Shown piece after piece: positions 22,596 to 33,800 of a DNA stretch of 64,000 nucleotides. A program made the position numbers and the translations under genes. The stretch is from positions 26,624,210 through 26,688,209 of the forward strand of contig CM019697.1 of the NCBI GenBank assembly GCA_009760885.1. The letters are read 5' to 3'. The notes beneath the pieces were generated by a model, which saw only the letters and a list, made by a program, of their open reading frames with translations, was not told the DNA's origin and made no database searches. Within the stretch, counting starts at the first letter, position 1. The number at the start of each line of letters is the position of its first letter. The stretch comes from Achatina immaculata (taxonomy: Eukaryota; Mollusca; Gastropoda; Stylommatophora; Achatinidae).

Positions 22596-22939
22596 TGTTG
22601 CATTTGACTTGTGCAAGATCTAGCAACTCTACAAGTGATGTTTCGAAGCAAACAAGTTCATGCTGAAGGTTTTGTATTCCGAGTTCTGATTCTACGTTTT
22701 TCAAATGGCTCTTAAACTTATTTTTAAGATAAACTGAGAATGTTGTAGGAAAGGGACCAATACTTCCATAGCTCACTTGGATTGTTCCGTAACATTTGTT
22801 CGATGGAAGAAAAACTGGCAATTGATTCAGAGCAGCACATCAGTCCAGAGCCCAAGAGAGGCGAGTTGGACTAGGGTCAGTTACCCTTGGATCCCCTGTT
22901 GAAACAAAAATAACTGATAGGGCCACCGGGCCCTCTCAA

Positions 22940-23235
22940 CAGTCCAGAACCCTGGCTCTCTCCTCTCCCCCTCTCCTGGCTCTCTCCTCCCTTCTCCAGG
23001 CTCTCTTCTCTTCCCTCTCCTCTCCCCTCTCCTGTCTCTTCCCTCCCGGCTCTCTCTTGTCCCCTCCCCTGGCTCTCTCCTCTCCTCTCTCCTGGCTCTT
23101 TATCTCCCCTCCCCTGGCTCTCTCCTCTCCCCTCTCCCCGTTCTCTCCCCTCTCGACTCTATCCTCTCACTTTCCTTAGCTCTCCCTTCCCGACTCTCTC
23201 CTGGCTTTCTCCTCTCCCCTCCCGGCTCTCTCCTC
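22940..23235. repeat. C/T-rich minisatellite
   Basis: CTCTCCTGGCTCTCTCCTCC-type units of irregular length. The minus-strand Arg/Glu-rich reading frame is a repeat translation. Confidence 0.85.
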
Positions 23236-23347
23236 TCGCTAGTCATGCATGAGTCTGGAGGAGCGCAGCACCAAGAAAACACAGCACACATAATTTAACA
23301 CACAGCACTGTGATATTTTACTGACACTGACAGGGCTAAGGTAGCTT

Positions 23348-23820
23348 GTACGTAACATATGACAAACAAGAAGCAACTGTAACATATGACAAACAAGAAG
23401 CAACTGTAACATATGACAAACAAGAAGCAACTGTAACATATGACAAACAAGAAGCAACTGTAACATATGACAAACAAGAAGCAACTGTAACATATGACAA
23501 ACAAGAAGCAACTGTAACATATGACAAACAAGAAGCAACTGTAACATATGACAAACAAGAAGCAACTGTAACATATGACAAACAAGAAGCAACTGTAACA
23601 TATGACAAACAAGAAGCAACTGTAACATACGACAAACAAGAAGCAACTGTAACATATGACAAACAAGAAACAACTGTAACATATGACAAACAAGAAACAA
23701 CTGTAACATATGACAAACAAGAAACAACTGTAACATATGACAAACAAGAAACAACTGTAACATATGACAAACAAGAAACAACTGTAACATATGACAAACA
23801 AGAAGCAACTGTAACATATT
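23348..23820. repeat. 27 bp minisatellite
   Basis: About 17 copies of ACATATGACAAACAAGAAGC plus AACTGTA. Because 27 is a multiple of three, several frames are open on both strands. The plus-strand 215-codon frame at 23,346-23,993 is this repeat fused by chance to a LINE D end. Confidence 0.95.
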
Positions 23821-23823
23821 TTA

Positions 23824-24012
23824 CACTTGCTACTCCATTAAGAAGTAAGGGTAGACCAAAAGAGACATGGAGAAGAACAACAGAAAGGATGTTGAGCAAT
23901 AGAGGGCTCACCTGGGCAAGAGCAGAAAAAAAGGCGAAGGGCAGGCATTTGTGGAAAACCCTTGTGGAAGCCCCATGTGCCCTGGGAACTTAAGGTTCAG
24001 AGAGAGAGAGAG
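23824..24012 (+). mobile_element. LINE D 3' fragment
   Basis: Encodes RSKGRPKETWRRTTERML, then GLTWARAEKKAKGRHLW and PCALGT before stop, then a (GA)n tail. It is inserted at the end of the 27 bp array. Severely 5'-truncated. Confidence 0.85.
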
Positions 24013-24115
24013 ACTATAAGGAGTACTTCACTGATATGAACTTCACTGATGGGTATAACTCCATTATACCAAAACTTCTCATCAACTGATCACTTTCTTT
24101 CTTTTCTCTCATTCC

Positions 24116-24132
24116 CCCCCCCCCCCCCCCCC
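24116..24132. repeat. Poly-C tract
   Basis: A run of 17 or so C residues. Its length is unreliable in any assembly. Confidence 0.9.
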
Positions 24133-24235
24133 ACAACCAAGTACTTTCTCAACACATTTCATCTTGATCATTCCTCCTAAAATATTTCTCTCAATTTTCT
24201 TTTTCCATGCAGAACTGGCATGATAGTTTATGTGT

Positions 24236-24512
24236 CTCAAACTCTGACACCTCCTATCATGACACTCCCTAGTATGACATCCCTATTATGACAATCCCTA
24301 TCATGACATCCCCTGTCATGATACTCTGATACTCCCTAGCATCACACACACTAGCATGGCACTCTCTATTATGACATCCTCTATCATGACACTCCCTAGC
24401 ATGACATCCTCTATCATGACACTCCTTAGCATGACATCCTCTATCATGATACTCCCTAGCATGACATCCTCTATCATGACACTCCCTAGCATGACATCTC
24501 CTAGCATGGTAT
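24236..24512. repeat. 30 bp minisatellite
   Basis: Copies of TCTATCATGACACTCCCTAG plus CATGACATCC. Variation is mostly at the middle motif. Confidence 0.85.
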
Positions 24513-24717
24513 TATCATACCTTCTCAAATTCTTCCCATCTCTTCATACTATTTCACATTTCTCTCTCTCAACTAAATAAATGTCTCATGTAAGTTATAG
24601 TTCTTATTAAGTTTCTTTTTTTTCTGGTTATTTTTCATGTTTCCTGGACACTTTTTTCTTAAATGACAGAAAGAAGATAAAAATAAATATGGGAATATTC
24701 TAGAAAGTAAAGGGGGG

Positions 24718-25245
24718 GTGGGTGTTAGAGCATCATATAGAGATAGCATTACTCTTTGCTTGCAAGACTTGGGGTGTTAGAGCATCATATAGAGACAGTA
24801 TTACTCTTTGCTTGCAAGACTTGGGGTGTTAGAGCATCATATAGGGACAGTATTACTCTTTGCTTGCAAGACTTGGGGTGTTAGAGCATCATATAGGGAC
24901 AGTATTACTCTCTGCTTGCAAGACTTGGGGGTGTTAGAGCATCATATAGGGACAGTATTACTCTCTGCTTGCAAGACTTGGGGGTGTTAGAGCATCATAT
25001 AGAGACAGTATTACTCTTTGCTTGCAAGACTTGGGGGTGTTAGAGCATCATATAGAGATAGTATTACTCTCTGCTTGCAAGACTTGGTGGTGTTAGAGCA
25101 TCATATAGAGACAGTATTACTCTTTGCTTGCAAGACTTGGGGGTGTTAGAGCATCATATAGAGACAGTATTACTCTCTGCTTGCAAGACTTGGGGGTGTT
25201 AGAGCATCATATAGAGACAGTATTACTCTCTGCTTGCAAGACTTG
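24718..25245. repeat. 52 bp minisatellite
   Basis: Ten copies containing TTAGAGCATCATATAGAGAC and CTTTGCTTGCAAGACTTGGG, nearly identical. Confidence 0.95.
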
Positions 25246-25284
25246 GACAATAAATAGATAAAATAAAAAGTTGAAGCAAAGAAA

Positions 25285-25605
25285 GATATGATTGTGAAGA
25301 AAGATGTGACTGTGAAGAAAAATGTGATTGTGAAGAAAAATATGATTGTTAAGAAAAATGTGATTGTGAAGAAAGATGTGACTGTGAAGAAAGATGTGAC
25401 TGTGAAGAAAGATGTGATTGTGAAGAAAGATGTGACTGTGAAGAAAAATGTGATTGTGAAGAAAGATGTGATTGTGAAGAAAGATGTGACTGTGAAGAAA
25501 GATGTGATTGTGAAGAAAGATGTGATTGTGAAGAAAGATGTGATTGTGAAGAAAGATGTGATTGTGAAGAAAGATGTGATTGTGAAGAAAGATGCAACAA
25601 ATACC
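25285..25605. repeat. 15 bp minisatellite
   Basis: About 21 copies of AAGATGTGATTGTGA with G/A and T/C variants. All frames are open on both strands, so the Lys/Val-rich and Phe/Thr-rich reading frames are spurious. From 25,610 to 26,485 there is AT-rich single-copy sequence with no supportable gene. Confidence 0.95.
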
Positions 25606-26489
25606 CTGCACAACCAGAAAATCAAATGAAAACATTCTCAGAGATTTTGCAGCGAAACAAAAACTTGTCAAAACCACAACTTTATAATCACTGGAAAACT
25701 CACAGGAAAAAAGAAAAAAAAGGAGGAGGTTGCAAGAAAAATATCTTAACTGATATAGCAAACTGCCACTAAAAGAGAGGCAAGAGACATCCTGCACAGC
25801 ATAAAATCAAGAAGCATGATCAACAATACCCACCTGTACAAAGTAAAAAAGTAGATGCCTTGTTAAACAACAAAAACCTACAATAAATGCTGAAACATGC
25901 ACAAACAGAAAATGAAAATAAATAACAGAACAAGTGCTGGATAATCACGGTGAGATTTCTCAACAAAACTTTAGCATTTTTCATTCTGTACCACCATATG
26001 TACGTGTATGTGATTTTGTTGTGTAAAAATTAGCAAAATGTTTAAAACTTGATACAAAATTTTTCTTAGAATATACTTCAAAATAAGGCACTTATATATG
26101 GGACATAATGTTTCAAAGTAAATATAACTTTTTTCACACAAAGCAATGTCCTAAATATAACTTTTGTTATATAAACCCAACATCCTAAATATAACTTTTG
26201 TTATAGAAATGTAACATCCAATATTCATATAATGAAATAATCATGATAAAAAAAGAAGAAAGTTTGACTTGTATAAATCTTAAATCACATTTATTCTATC
26301 TTGCAAAGCCTAAAAATGTGTCCACTTTGTCACTTGGGTCCCTTATAAAAAGGACACATTACATGTGGTAGCAAAATGAGATAGCTTCAGTCAGTTTATA
26401 CACATGACAGCAGGTTCTAGTCAAAAGTTGCTCCGTCACTTTCAGTTTTCAAAATATTTGTTTTTTCACTTTCTGCTGAGTTACTGCAA

Positions 26490-26805
26490 AACCTACCTAC
26501 TGTTAAATTTAGTTCTGGAGGTAATTTTATCCACTGCTAAATTTAGTTCTGGAGGTAATTTTACCCACTGCTAAATTTAGTTCTGGAGGTAATTTTACCC
26601 ACTGCTAAATTTAGTTCTGGAGGTAATTTTACCCACTGCTAAATTTAGTTCTGGAGGTAATTTTACCCACTGCTAAATTTAGTTCTGGAGGTAATTTTAC
26701 CCACTGCTAAATTTAGTTCTGGAGGTAATTTTACCGACTGCTAAATTTAGTTCTGGAGATAATTTTACCGACTGCTACATTTAGTTCTGGAGGTAATTTC
26801 CCAAT
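26490..26805. repeat. 34 bp minisatellite
   Basis: Nine copies of CTGCTAAATTTAGTTCTGGA plus GGTAATTTTACCCA. It lies 3' of the LRR gene. Confidence 0.95.
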
Positions 26806-26999
26806 CTGATGCTGTCAATTTTTTGTTGTAAAGACTTGATTGTGCAAGTATTTTGTAGTATTCATTTGCTGAAAAGCAGCAGCTTGTATTCTTGGAGTTT
26901 TTAAATTCCCTTGTCATTCTATTGTTGCGTTTAGAATTATGCAGGAAAATAATAACATGTCACAATCTGGAAAAAAATGTTGAAAAAAAGGTTATTTAT

Positions 27000-27330
27000 A
27001 GTGCAAGCAGGACAGACTTAATGTCTTCAGTATCAGATAACTTTTTAAAGTGACCTCAGGCAGGACAGACTTAATGTCTTTAGTATTAGATAACTTTTTA
27101 AAGTGACCTCAGGCAGGACAGACTTAATGTCTTTAGTATTAGATAACTTTTACATCAGAGGTTCTTTCCTAGGCAGTTGACCCACTTTCCTAGGTGATGG
27201 ACCCACTTTCCTAGATGATGGACCCACTTTCCTAGGTGATGGACCCACTTTCCTAGGTGGTGGACCCACTTTCCTAGGTGGTGGACCCACTTTCCTAGGC
27301 AGTTGACCCACTTTCCTAGGTGATGGCCCC
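27000..27330. repeat. Two adjacent tandem repeats (53 bp x3, 21 bp x8)
   Basis: Units are GCAGGACAGACTTAATGTCT-type (27,000-27,150), then TTTCCTAGGTGATGGACCCA-type (27,170-27,330). Confidence 0.85.
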
Positions 27331-27519
27331 TTTCTGACTTGAGGATGGCTCTGGACCCTTCATTAAAAATAAAACAATAAACAGAACCCAGATGATGCTA
27401 AGATTTTTTTCAAATGATCCAACTCACATACTGGCCCATGGACCCACAAATGATCCAATTCACATGCTGGCCCATGGACCCACAAAAATTCCCAAAAATG
27501 ACTCCAGGTTAAGAACAAC

Positions 27520-27708
27520 TGCCTTACACTCTCACACACTTACACAACAAAATGTAAGTAACCTTACACTCTCACAAACTTACACAACAAAATGTAAGTG
27601 ACCTTACACTCTCACAAACTTACACAACAAAATGTAAGTGACCTTACACTCTCACAAACTTACACAACAAAATGTAAGTAACCTTACACTCTCACACACT
27701 TCCCCACA
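27520..27708. repeat. 40 bp minisatellite in the LRR gene 3' region
   Basis: Four to five copies of TTACACTCTCACAAACTTAC plus ACAACAAAATGTAAGTGACC. It lies just beyond the predicted stop codon of the LRR gene (27,775), so it would fall in the 3' UTR or flank. Confidence 0.9.
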
Positions 27709-27774
27709 ATAAAATTATTCAGAGCTTTCACATCTGAAACTTCTACAAAAAAAACCTTCCTGCATTGAAAACCT

Positions 27775-27847
27775 TCATGTGTTATCTCCCCTTCCATGAG
27801 GAAAATGTTCTGCAGCGAAGTTCTGGGCTTCTTTAAGTCTTGATCGG
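27775..27847 (-). CDS. LRR protein, last coding exon
   Basis: The acceptor is ATTTCATCAG|CCGATC. In the phase left by the previous exon (AG carried) it reads SRSRLKEAQNFAAEHF and ends at TGA. A longer alternative frame through the same DNA (ADQDLKKPRTSLQN) is open to about 27,690 but does not fit the phase. Minus-strand AATAAT near 27,715 is a weak poly(A) candidate; no AATAAA was found nearby. Confidence 0.55.
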
Positions 27848-30800
27848 CTGATGAAATAAAAACAATGTTTAAAAAAAAAGATTGAAAACCAATAATACAG
27901 CCAGACAAAAATTAGAATAATGAAAGCTACTTAATAACATTAAAAATACACAGAGAAAAAAATATGTTAGATATATTATGTCAATGTAAACAGTTCTGTG
28001 TTCTTGTGTCAATGTAAACAGTTCTGTGTTAGATACATTATGTCAATGTAAACATTTCTGTGTTCTTGTGTCAGTGTAAACAGTTCTGTGTTAGATACGT
28101 TATGTCAATGTAAACAGTTCTGTGTTCTTGTGTCAATGTAAACAGTTCTGTGTTAGATACATTATGTAAATGTGAACAGTTCTGTGTTCTTGTGTCAATG
28201 TAAACAGTTCTGTGTTAGATACATTATGTCAATGTGAACAGTTCTGTGTTCTTGTGTCAATGTAAACAGTTCTGTATTAGAAACATTATATCAGTGTAAT
28301 TTATGGCTTAAACAGAATGAGCATGGCTGATGTATAGATAACCAAGAATGTCCATAAAATGTCAATCATGGACAAACAACAACAACCGGATAGAAAAACT
28401 ATTATTTAATTCTCTTATGAGAGAAGAGTGAAAAACATCAGAGGAGAGAAGATCTCTAGGTGAAAGTGTGAAAATCATCAGAGGAGAGAAGATCTCTAGG
28501 TGAAAGTGTGAAAATCATCAGAGGAGAGAAGATCTCTAGGTGAAAGTGTGAAAATCATCAGAGGAGAGAAGATCTCTAGGTGAAAGTGTGAAAATCATCA
28601 GAGGAGAGAAGATCTCTAGTTGAAAGTGACACATGTATGCAGGAAATGAGTCAGTCATTTTTAGTTTTCTTTTTAATAAATAAGCTGAAAAAAACCACCT
28701 CAGCAAAGTTGAACAATAACACTAGCTTACCTGCTACACCTGCTGCTAGTTAATGTCACACTGGAAGCTGTGGTTTGAGGTCTTGAAGATTCAGAAGGCA
28801 AAGCACCAACCAGAGCTCGGAGTGACTGAAACCTTAGCACAAAATCAGGTTTTATCTTCTCATGTACATAAAAAAGTCAGTGATATCTTTGCTATCACAA
28901 AATGTATCTTATATCTTATATATATCATATATCCTTCCCGTGCTATTAACTGTCACATTGGGTTTGCAAGGTAGTTCACCAATTTGTCCTGTTTTCGGTG
29001 AGCTTTTCAACCTCATCAAGAGATTTTATGCCTATTGATTCGGCCTCTCTTAACAATGTCCTCTTCAGAGCTTCACGCGGTCTGCCTCTTTTTCTTCCAC
29101 CTGTTGTGTTCCACTTGATAGCTTGTTTTGGGATTCTCTGATTGTTTATTCTCATCATGTGACCAGCATACATCCATCTCCTTTTCCTGATCACCCATGA
29201 GACTGGTTGTTGTTCACTCATCTGTTTTATCTCTGCACTGTTCTTGAATTTGTTCCACTGGATGCAGAGTATTTTCCTTAGGCATTTGTTTTCAAAAGAC
29301 TCTAATTTATTGTCTTTTTTTTTTAGTTGTTTTCCAGCTTTCACATGCATAAATGAGGGTGGATATTACATTTGAATTGAATAGTCTTAACTTGGTTTTT
29401 GTGCTTGTAACTTTTGAATTCCATATGTTCTCAAGATTCTTGAAGATTGATGCTGCTTTTGCAATTCTAACTCTAACTTCCTTTCTGGTGTCACTATCCT
29501 GGTCTATGTAGCTGCCAAAGTATGCAAACCGATTGACTTCTTCAACAGCTCTCCCTTCTATGTGTATTTTTCCATTTTGATTGAGAGGAATTTTCATTAT
29601 TTTTGTTTTATCCTTGTTAATTTCAAGTTATATTTTGCTAGCCACTGAAGACAGGATATCTATTTTTTCTTGCATGGAATTCACATTGTTACTAATAAGA
29701 GTTATGTCATCAGCAAAATCAAGATCTTTTAGTTGGGCCCTGTTTATCCAATCAATACCTGTGTTACCTGTGCAGCATTTTTTTCATTATGAAGTCTATT
29801 GTAATTTCATGCCTGTTTCAATCTGGAACCATTTGCTCATCCCTTGTTCTGTCTTGACTGCACAAGCAAATCCATTTTAGAGGTACTTAAAGATGTTGAC
29901 AATTTTAGATGGTATTCCATACAGACTTAAAATTCTCCATAATGAATCTCTGTGTATGCTATCAAATTCCATTTTAAAGTCTATGAAGTTCAGTATTAAT
30001 GGTTTCTGCTTTTCAATATGTTCTTCAAGTATTATTCTGAGAGTAAAGATCTGGTCGAGACAGCTGCTCCCTTTTCAAAATCCTGCTTGTTCTCTTACTG
30101 CTGTATCCACTATATCTTAAAGTCTATTGAAAATGACCTTGCAAAATACTCTTGACACAACTGATATTAAGGTTACTCTTTTCCAGTTTTTAGTTGATAA
30201 GGCTGCCTTTTTCTTTTTTTTTTTGTGTGGGTATTTTAACAATGAATCCTTTTTTCCATTTAGAAGGGACCTTTTCTTCTTTCCAAATCTTGTTAAACAC
30301 TCTCTGTAGTTGTCTCATGTTGTCACTATTGATAGCTTTTAACATTTCAGCTGTTATTTCATCTTCACCTCCAGCTTTGTTGTTAGTCATTAAATTCACT
30401 GCAGTTTCAATTTCTACTACTCAGAGTAGTAGAAAATGGAGACAACACAGAGGACATCAACAGCAGACTTACTAAAGCAAACCAGGCTTTTGCAGTGCTG
30501 CAGAATATATGGAAATCAAATAAACTAAGCATAAATATGAAAATCAGGATATTTAAGAGTAATGTTCTAAGTGTACTACTCTATGGAAGTGAATGCTGGA
30601 AAATCACCAAAACCATAGAAAACAAGTTGAATTCTTTCCAGACTAAATGTTTACGTAGAATTAAAAAAAATATTTTGGCCAAACACCATAAGAAATAACA
30701 TCTTATTGGCAGAAATGCAGATGAAACCACTGACAACAATTATTGAGGAAAGACGCTGGCGATGGTTGGGACATGTGCTCCGAATGACTGACAACTCACT

Positions 30801-33800
30801 ACCAAAAATAGCACTAAGATGGACACCACAGGGGAGCAGAAGTAAGGGCAGACCAAAAGAGACATGGAGAAGAACAACAGAAAGGATGTTGAGCAATAGA
30901 GGGCTCACCTGGGCAAGAGCAGAAAAAAAGGCGAAAGACAGGCATTTGTGGAAAACCCTTGCGGAAGCCCCATGTGCCCTGGGCACTTAAGGTTCAGAGA
31001 GAGAGAGAGAGAGTTTCAATTTCATGCAATGTAATTTCATCTGGGCTGACATTTATTTGTGAGGTTGGTAAGTCAGTTTCAAGGCATGTCAATTTTTTTG
31101 GGCGTGGTAGATTAAGTATTTCTTGGAAGTGTTCGGCCCACCTTTTAAGTATTTCTTGGAAGTGTTCGGCCTATCTTTTAAGTATTTCTTGGAAGTGTTC
31201 GGCCCACCTTTTAAGTATTTCTTGGAAGCGTTCAGCCTATCTTTTAAGTATTTCTTGGAAGTGTTCGGCCCATCTTTTAAGTATTTCTTGGAAGTGTTCG
31301 GCCCATCTTTTAAGTATTTCTTGGAAGTGTTCGGCCCACCTTTGCTTTTGGTCTTTACTTGATGTTAATAGGGTTCCAGTTTTGCTAAGGATTGGTCTTT
31401 CTTTAGATGTAACAGCACCTGTTAGCCTCTTTTGTATGTTATATAAAGTTTTGCTGTCTCCTGTTTTTTTTTCTGCTTTCTCTGCTTCTTTTGCCATAAT
31501 GTCTATGTATTCGCTTTTATCCCTTCTAGCTGAACTTTTTACTTTATTGTCTATTACTTTGTATGTTGCTTTCACCAGATCTTCTCTAAGATCTGCCTTT
31601 ACATTCAACATGGCTAATTTGGTTGCTCGTCTTTCATGTATGTACTTCATGTGTTTTCTGATATCCATGCTCTTCCGTTTGACTTTTTCAGTCCAGTGCT
31701 ATGTGTGCTACCCACAAATCACACCTGATATGTGTGCTACCCACAAATCACACCTGATATGTGTGCTACCCACAAATCACACCTGATATGTGTGCTACCT
31801 ACAAATCACACCTGAGAGATCTCTTACCTTTCTGTGATACTTCTGAACATTGAGTCCTGCTCCACAGCAGCTGCTCTCAGCTGAGAGTCGACTTGATGAA
31901 CGCTGATAACTGGCAGCAGAAAAGTATTAAGTCAGTGATTTAAACTAAACTTAGTCAAGCTCAAACATAACAACATGTATAGCCAAACATAACATATATA
32001 GCCAAACATAACATGTACAGCTAAACATAACACATATAGCCAAACATAACAACATGTACAGCCAAACATAATAACATGTACAGCCAAACATAACAGCCTA
32101 TACAGCCAAACATAACAGCATATACAGCCAAACATAACAACATAAACAGCCAAACATAACAACATGTACAGCCAAACATAACATATATAGCCAAACATAA
32201 CAACATCTACAGGCACATAAGTACCACTACTGATAATTATTTTAAACAAGTGAAATGACTTATAATTCTCTTGACTAAAAATGTAAACATTTGAAAGGAT
32301 TACATTCACTGCACGTGAGAGAAGTTTTTGAGTGTCCCAGTCTCCTAGTGTGAAGGTAGGAGCTCAGTCTGAACCAGGTAAACTACACAGCACCTGGCAT
32401 TCCTTTTTGTAGTCATTCTATTGTGGAATTGTAGGATTTATCAAACAAGCAGAACTTAATCTATGACAAACTATTAGCCATGACAAGAAGAAGATACAGG
32501 AAAAGTACCAGCTATAACAAGAGGAGATAGCAAAAGTATTAGCTATAACAAGAGATAGGAAAAGTATTAGCTATAACAAGAGGAGATAGGAAAAGTATTA
32601 GCTATAACAAGAGATAGGAAAAGTATTAGCTATAACAAGAGATAGAAAAAGTATTAGCTATAACAAGAGGAGATAGGAAAAGTATTAGCTATAACAAGAG
32701 ATAGAAAAAGTATTAGCTATAACAAGAGATAGGAAAAGTATTAGCTATAACAAGAGATAGAAAAAGTATTAACTATAACAAGAGATAGGAAAAGTATTAG
32801 CTATAACAAGAGATAGAAAAAGTATTAGCTATAACAAGAGATAGGAAAAGTATTAGCTATAACAAGAGATAGAAAAAGTATTAGCTATAACAAGAGATAG
32901 GAAAAGTATTAGCTATAACAAGAGGAGATAGGAAAAGTATTAGCTATAACAAGAGATAGGAAAAGTATTAGCTATAACAAGAGATAGAAAAAGTATTAGC
33001 TATAACAAGATAGAAAAAGTATTAGCTATAACAAGAGATAGGTCTTTCTTTAGATGTAACAGCACCTGTTAGCCTCTTTTGTATGTTATATAAAGTTTTG
33101 CTGTCTCCTGTTTTTTTTTTCTGCTTTCTCTGCTTCTTTTGCCATAATGTCTATGTATTCGCTTTTATCCCTTCTAGCTGAACTTTTTACTTTATTGTCT
33201 ATTACTTTGTATGTTGCTTTCACCAGATCTTCTCTAAGATCTGCCTTTACATTCAACATGGCTAATTTGGTTGCTCGTCTTTCATGTATGTACTTCATGT
33301 GTTTTCTGATATCCATGCTCTTCCGTTTGACTTTTTCAGTCCAGTGCTATGTGTGCTACCCACAAATCACACCTGATATGTGTGCTACCCACAAATCACA
33401 CCTGATATGTGTGCTACCCACAAATCACACCTGATATGTGTGCTACCCACAAATCACACCTGATATGTGTGCTACCCACAAATCACACCTGAGAGATCTC
33501 TTACCTTTCTGTGATACTTCTGAACATTGAGTCCTGCTCCACAGCAGCTGCTCTCAGCTGAGAGTCGACTTGATGAACGCTGATAACTGGCAGCACAAAA
33601 GTATTAAGTCAGTGATTTAAACTAAACTTAGTCAAGCTCAAACATAACAACATGTATAGCCAAACATAACATATATAGCCAAACATAACATGTACAGCTA
33701 AACATAACACATATAGCCAAACATAACAACATGTACAGCCAAACATAATAACATGTACAGCCAAACATAACAGCCTATACAGCCAAACATAACAGCATAT

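Larger units (their letters stand above)
28905..31690 (-). mobile_element. LINE C copy 2, interrupted by LINE D
   Basis: A long dead LINE in the LRR gene intron. Reading 5' to 3' on the minus strand, it has a pre-RT region (HMKYIHERRATKLAMLNVKA, then ILSKTGTLLTSSKDQKQRWA), the RT start (MTNNKAGGEDEITAEMLKAI), broken RT, and the C-terminus (CESWKTTKKK; GGRKRGRPREALKRTLLRE; SLDEVEKLTENRTNW), ending in a TATAAGATATAAG-like tail at 28,905-28,930. LINE D is inserted at 30,415. Between 31,115 and 31,350 a 33 bp unit encoding RWAEHFQEILK is repeated seven times in frame. Confidence 0.9.

Noticed and set aside
22576..22821. Minus-strand 81-codon frame with TTFSVYLKNKFKSHLKNVES
   Set aside because: It looks somewhat protein-like, perhaps a transposon relic, but has no recognisable motif and no splice context.
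23239..23993. Frames of 168-215 codons on both strands
   Set aside because: 27 bp repeat translation; the plus frame runs by chance into a LINE D end.
27690..27847. Alternative frame ADQDLKKPRTSLQN in the last LRR exon
   Set aside because: It does not match the phase left by the exon at 28,731. The in-phase reading ends in a stop after a plausible helix.
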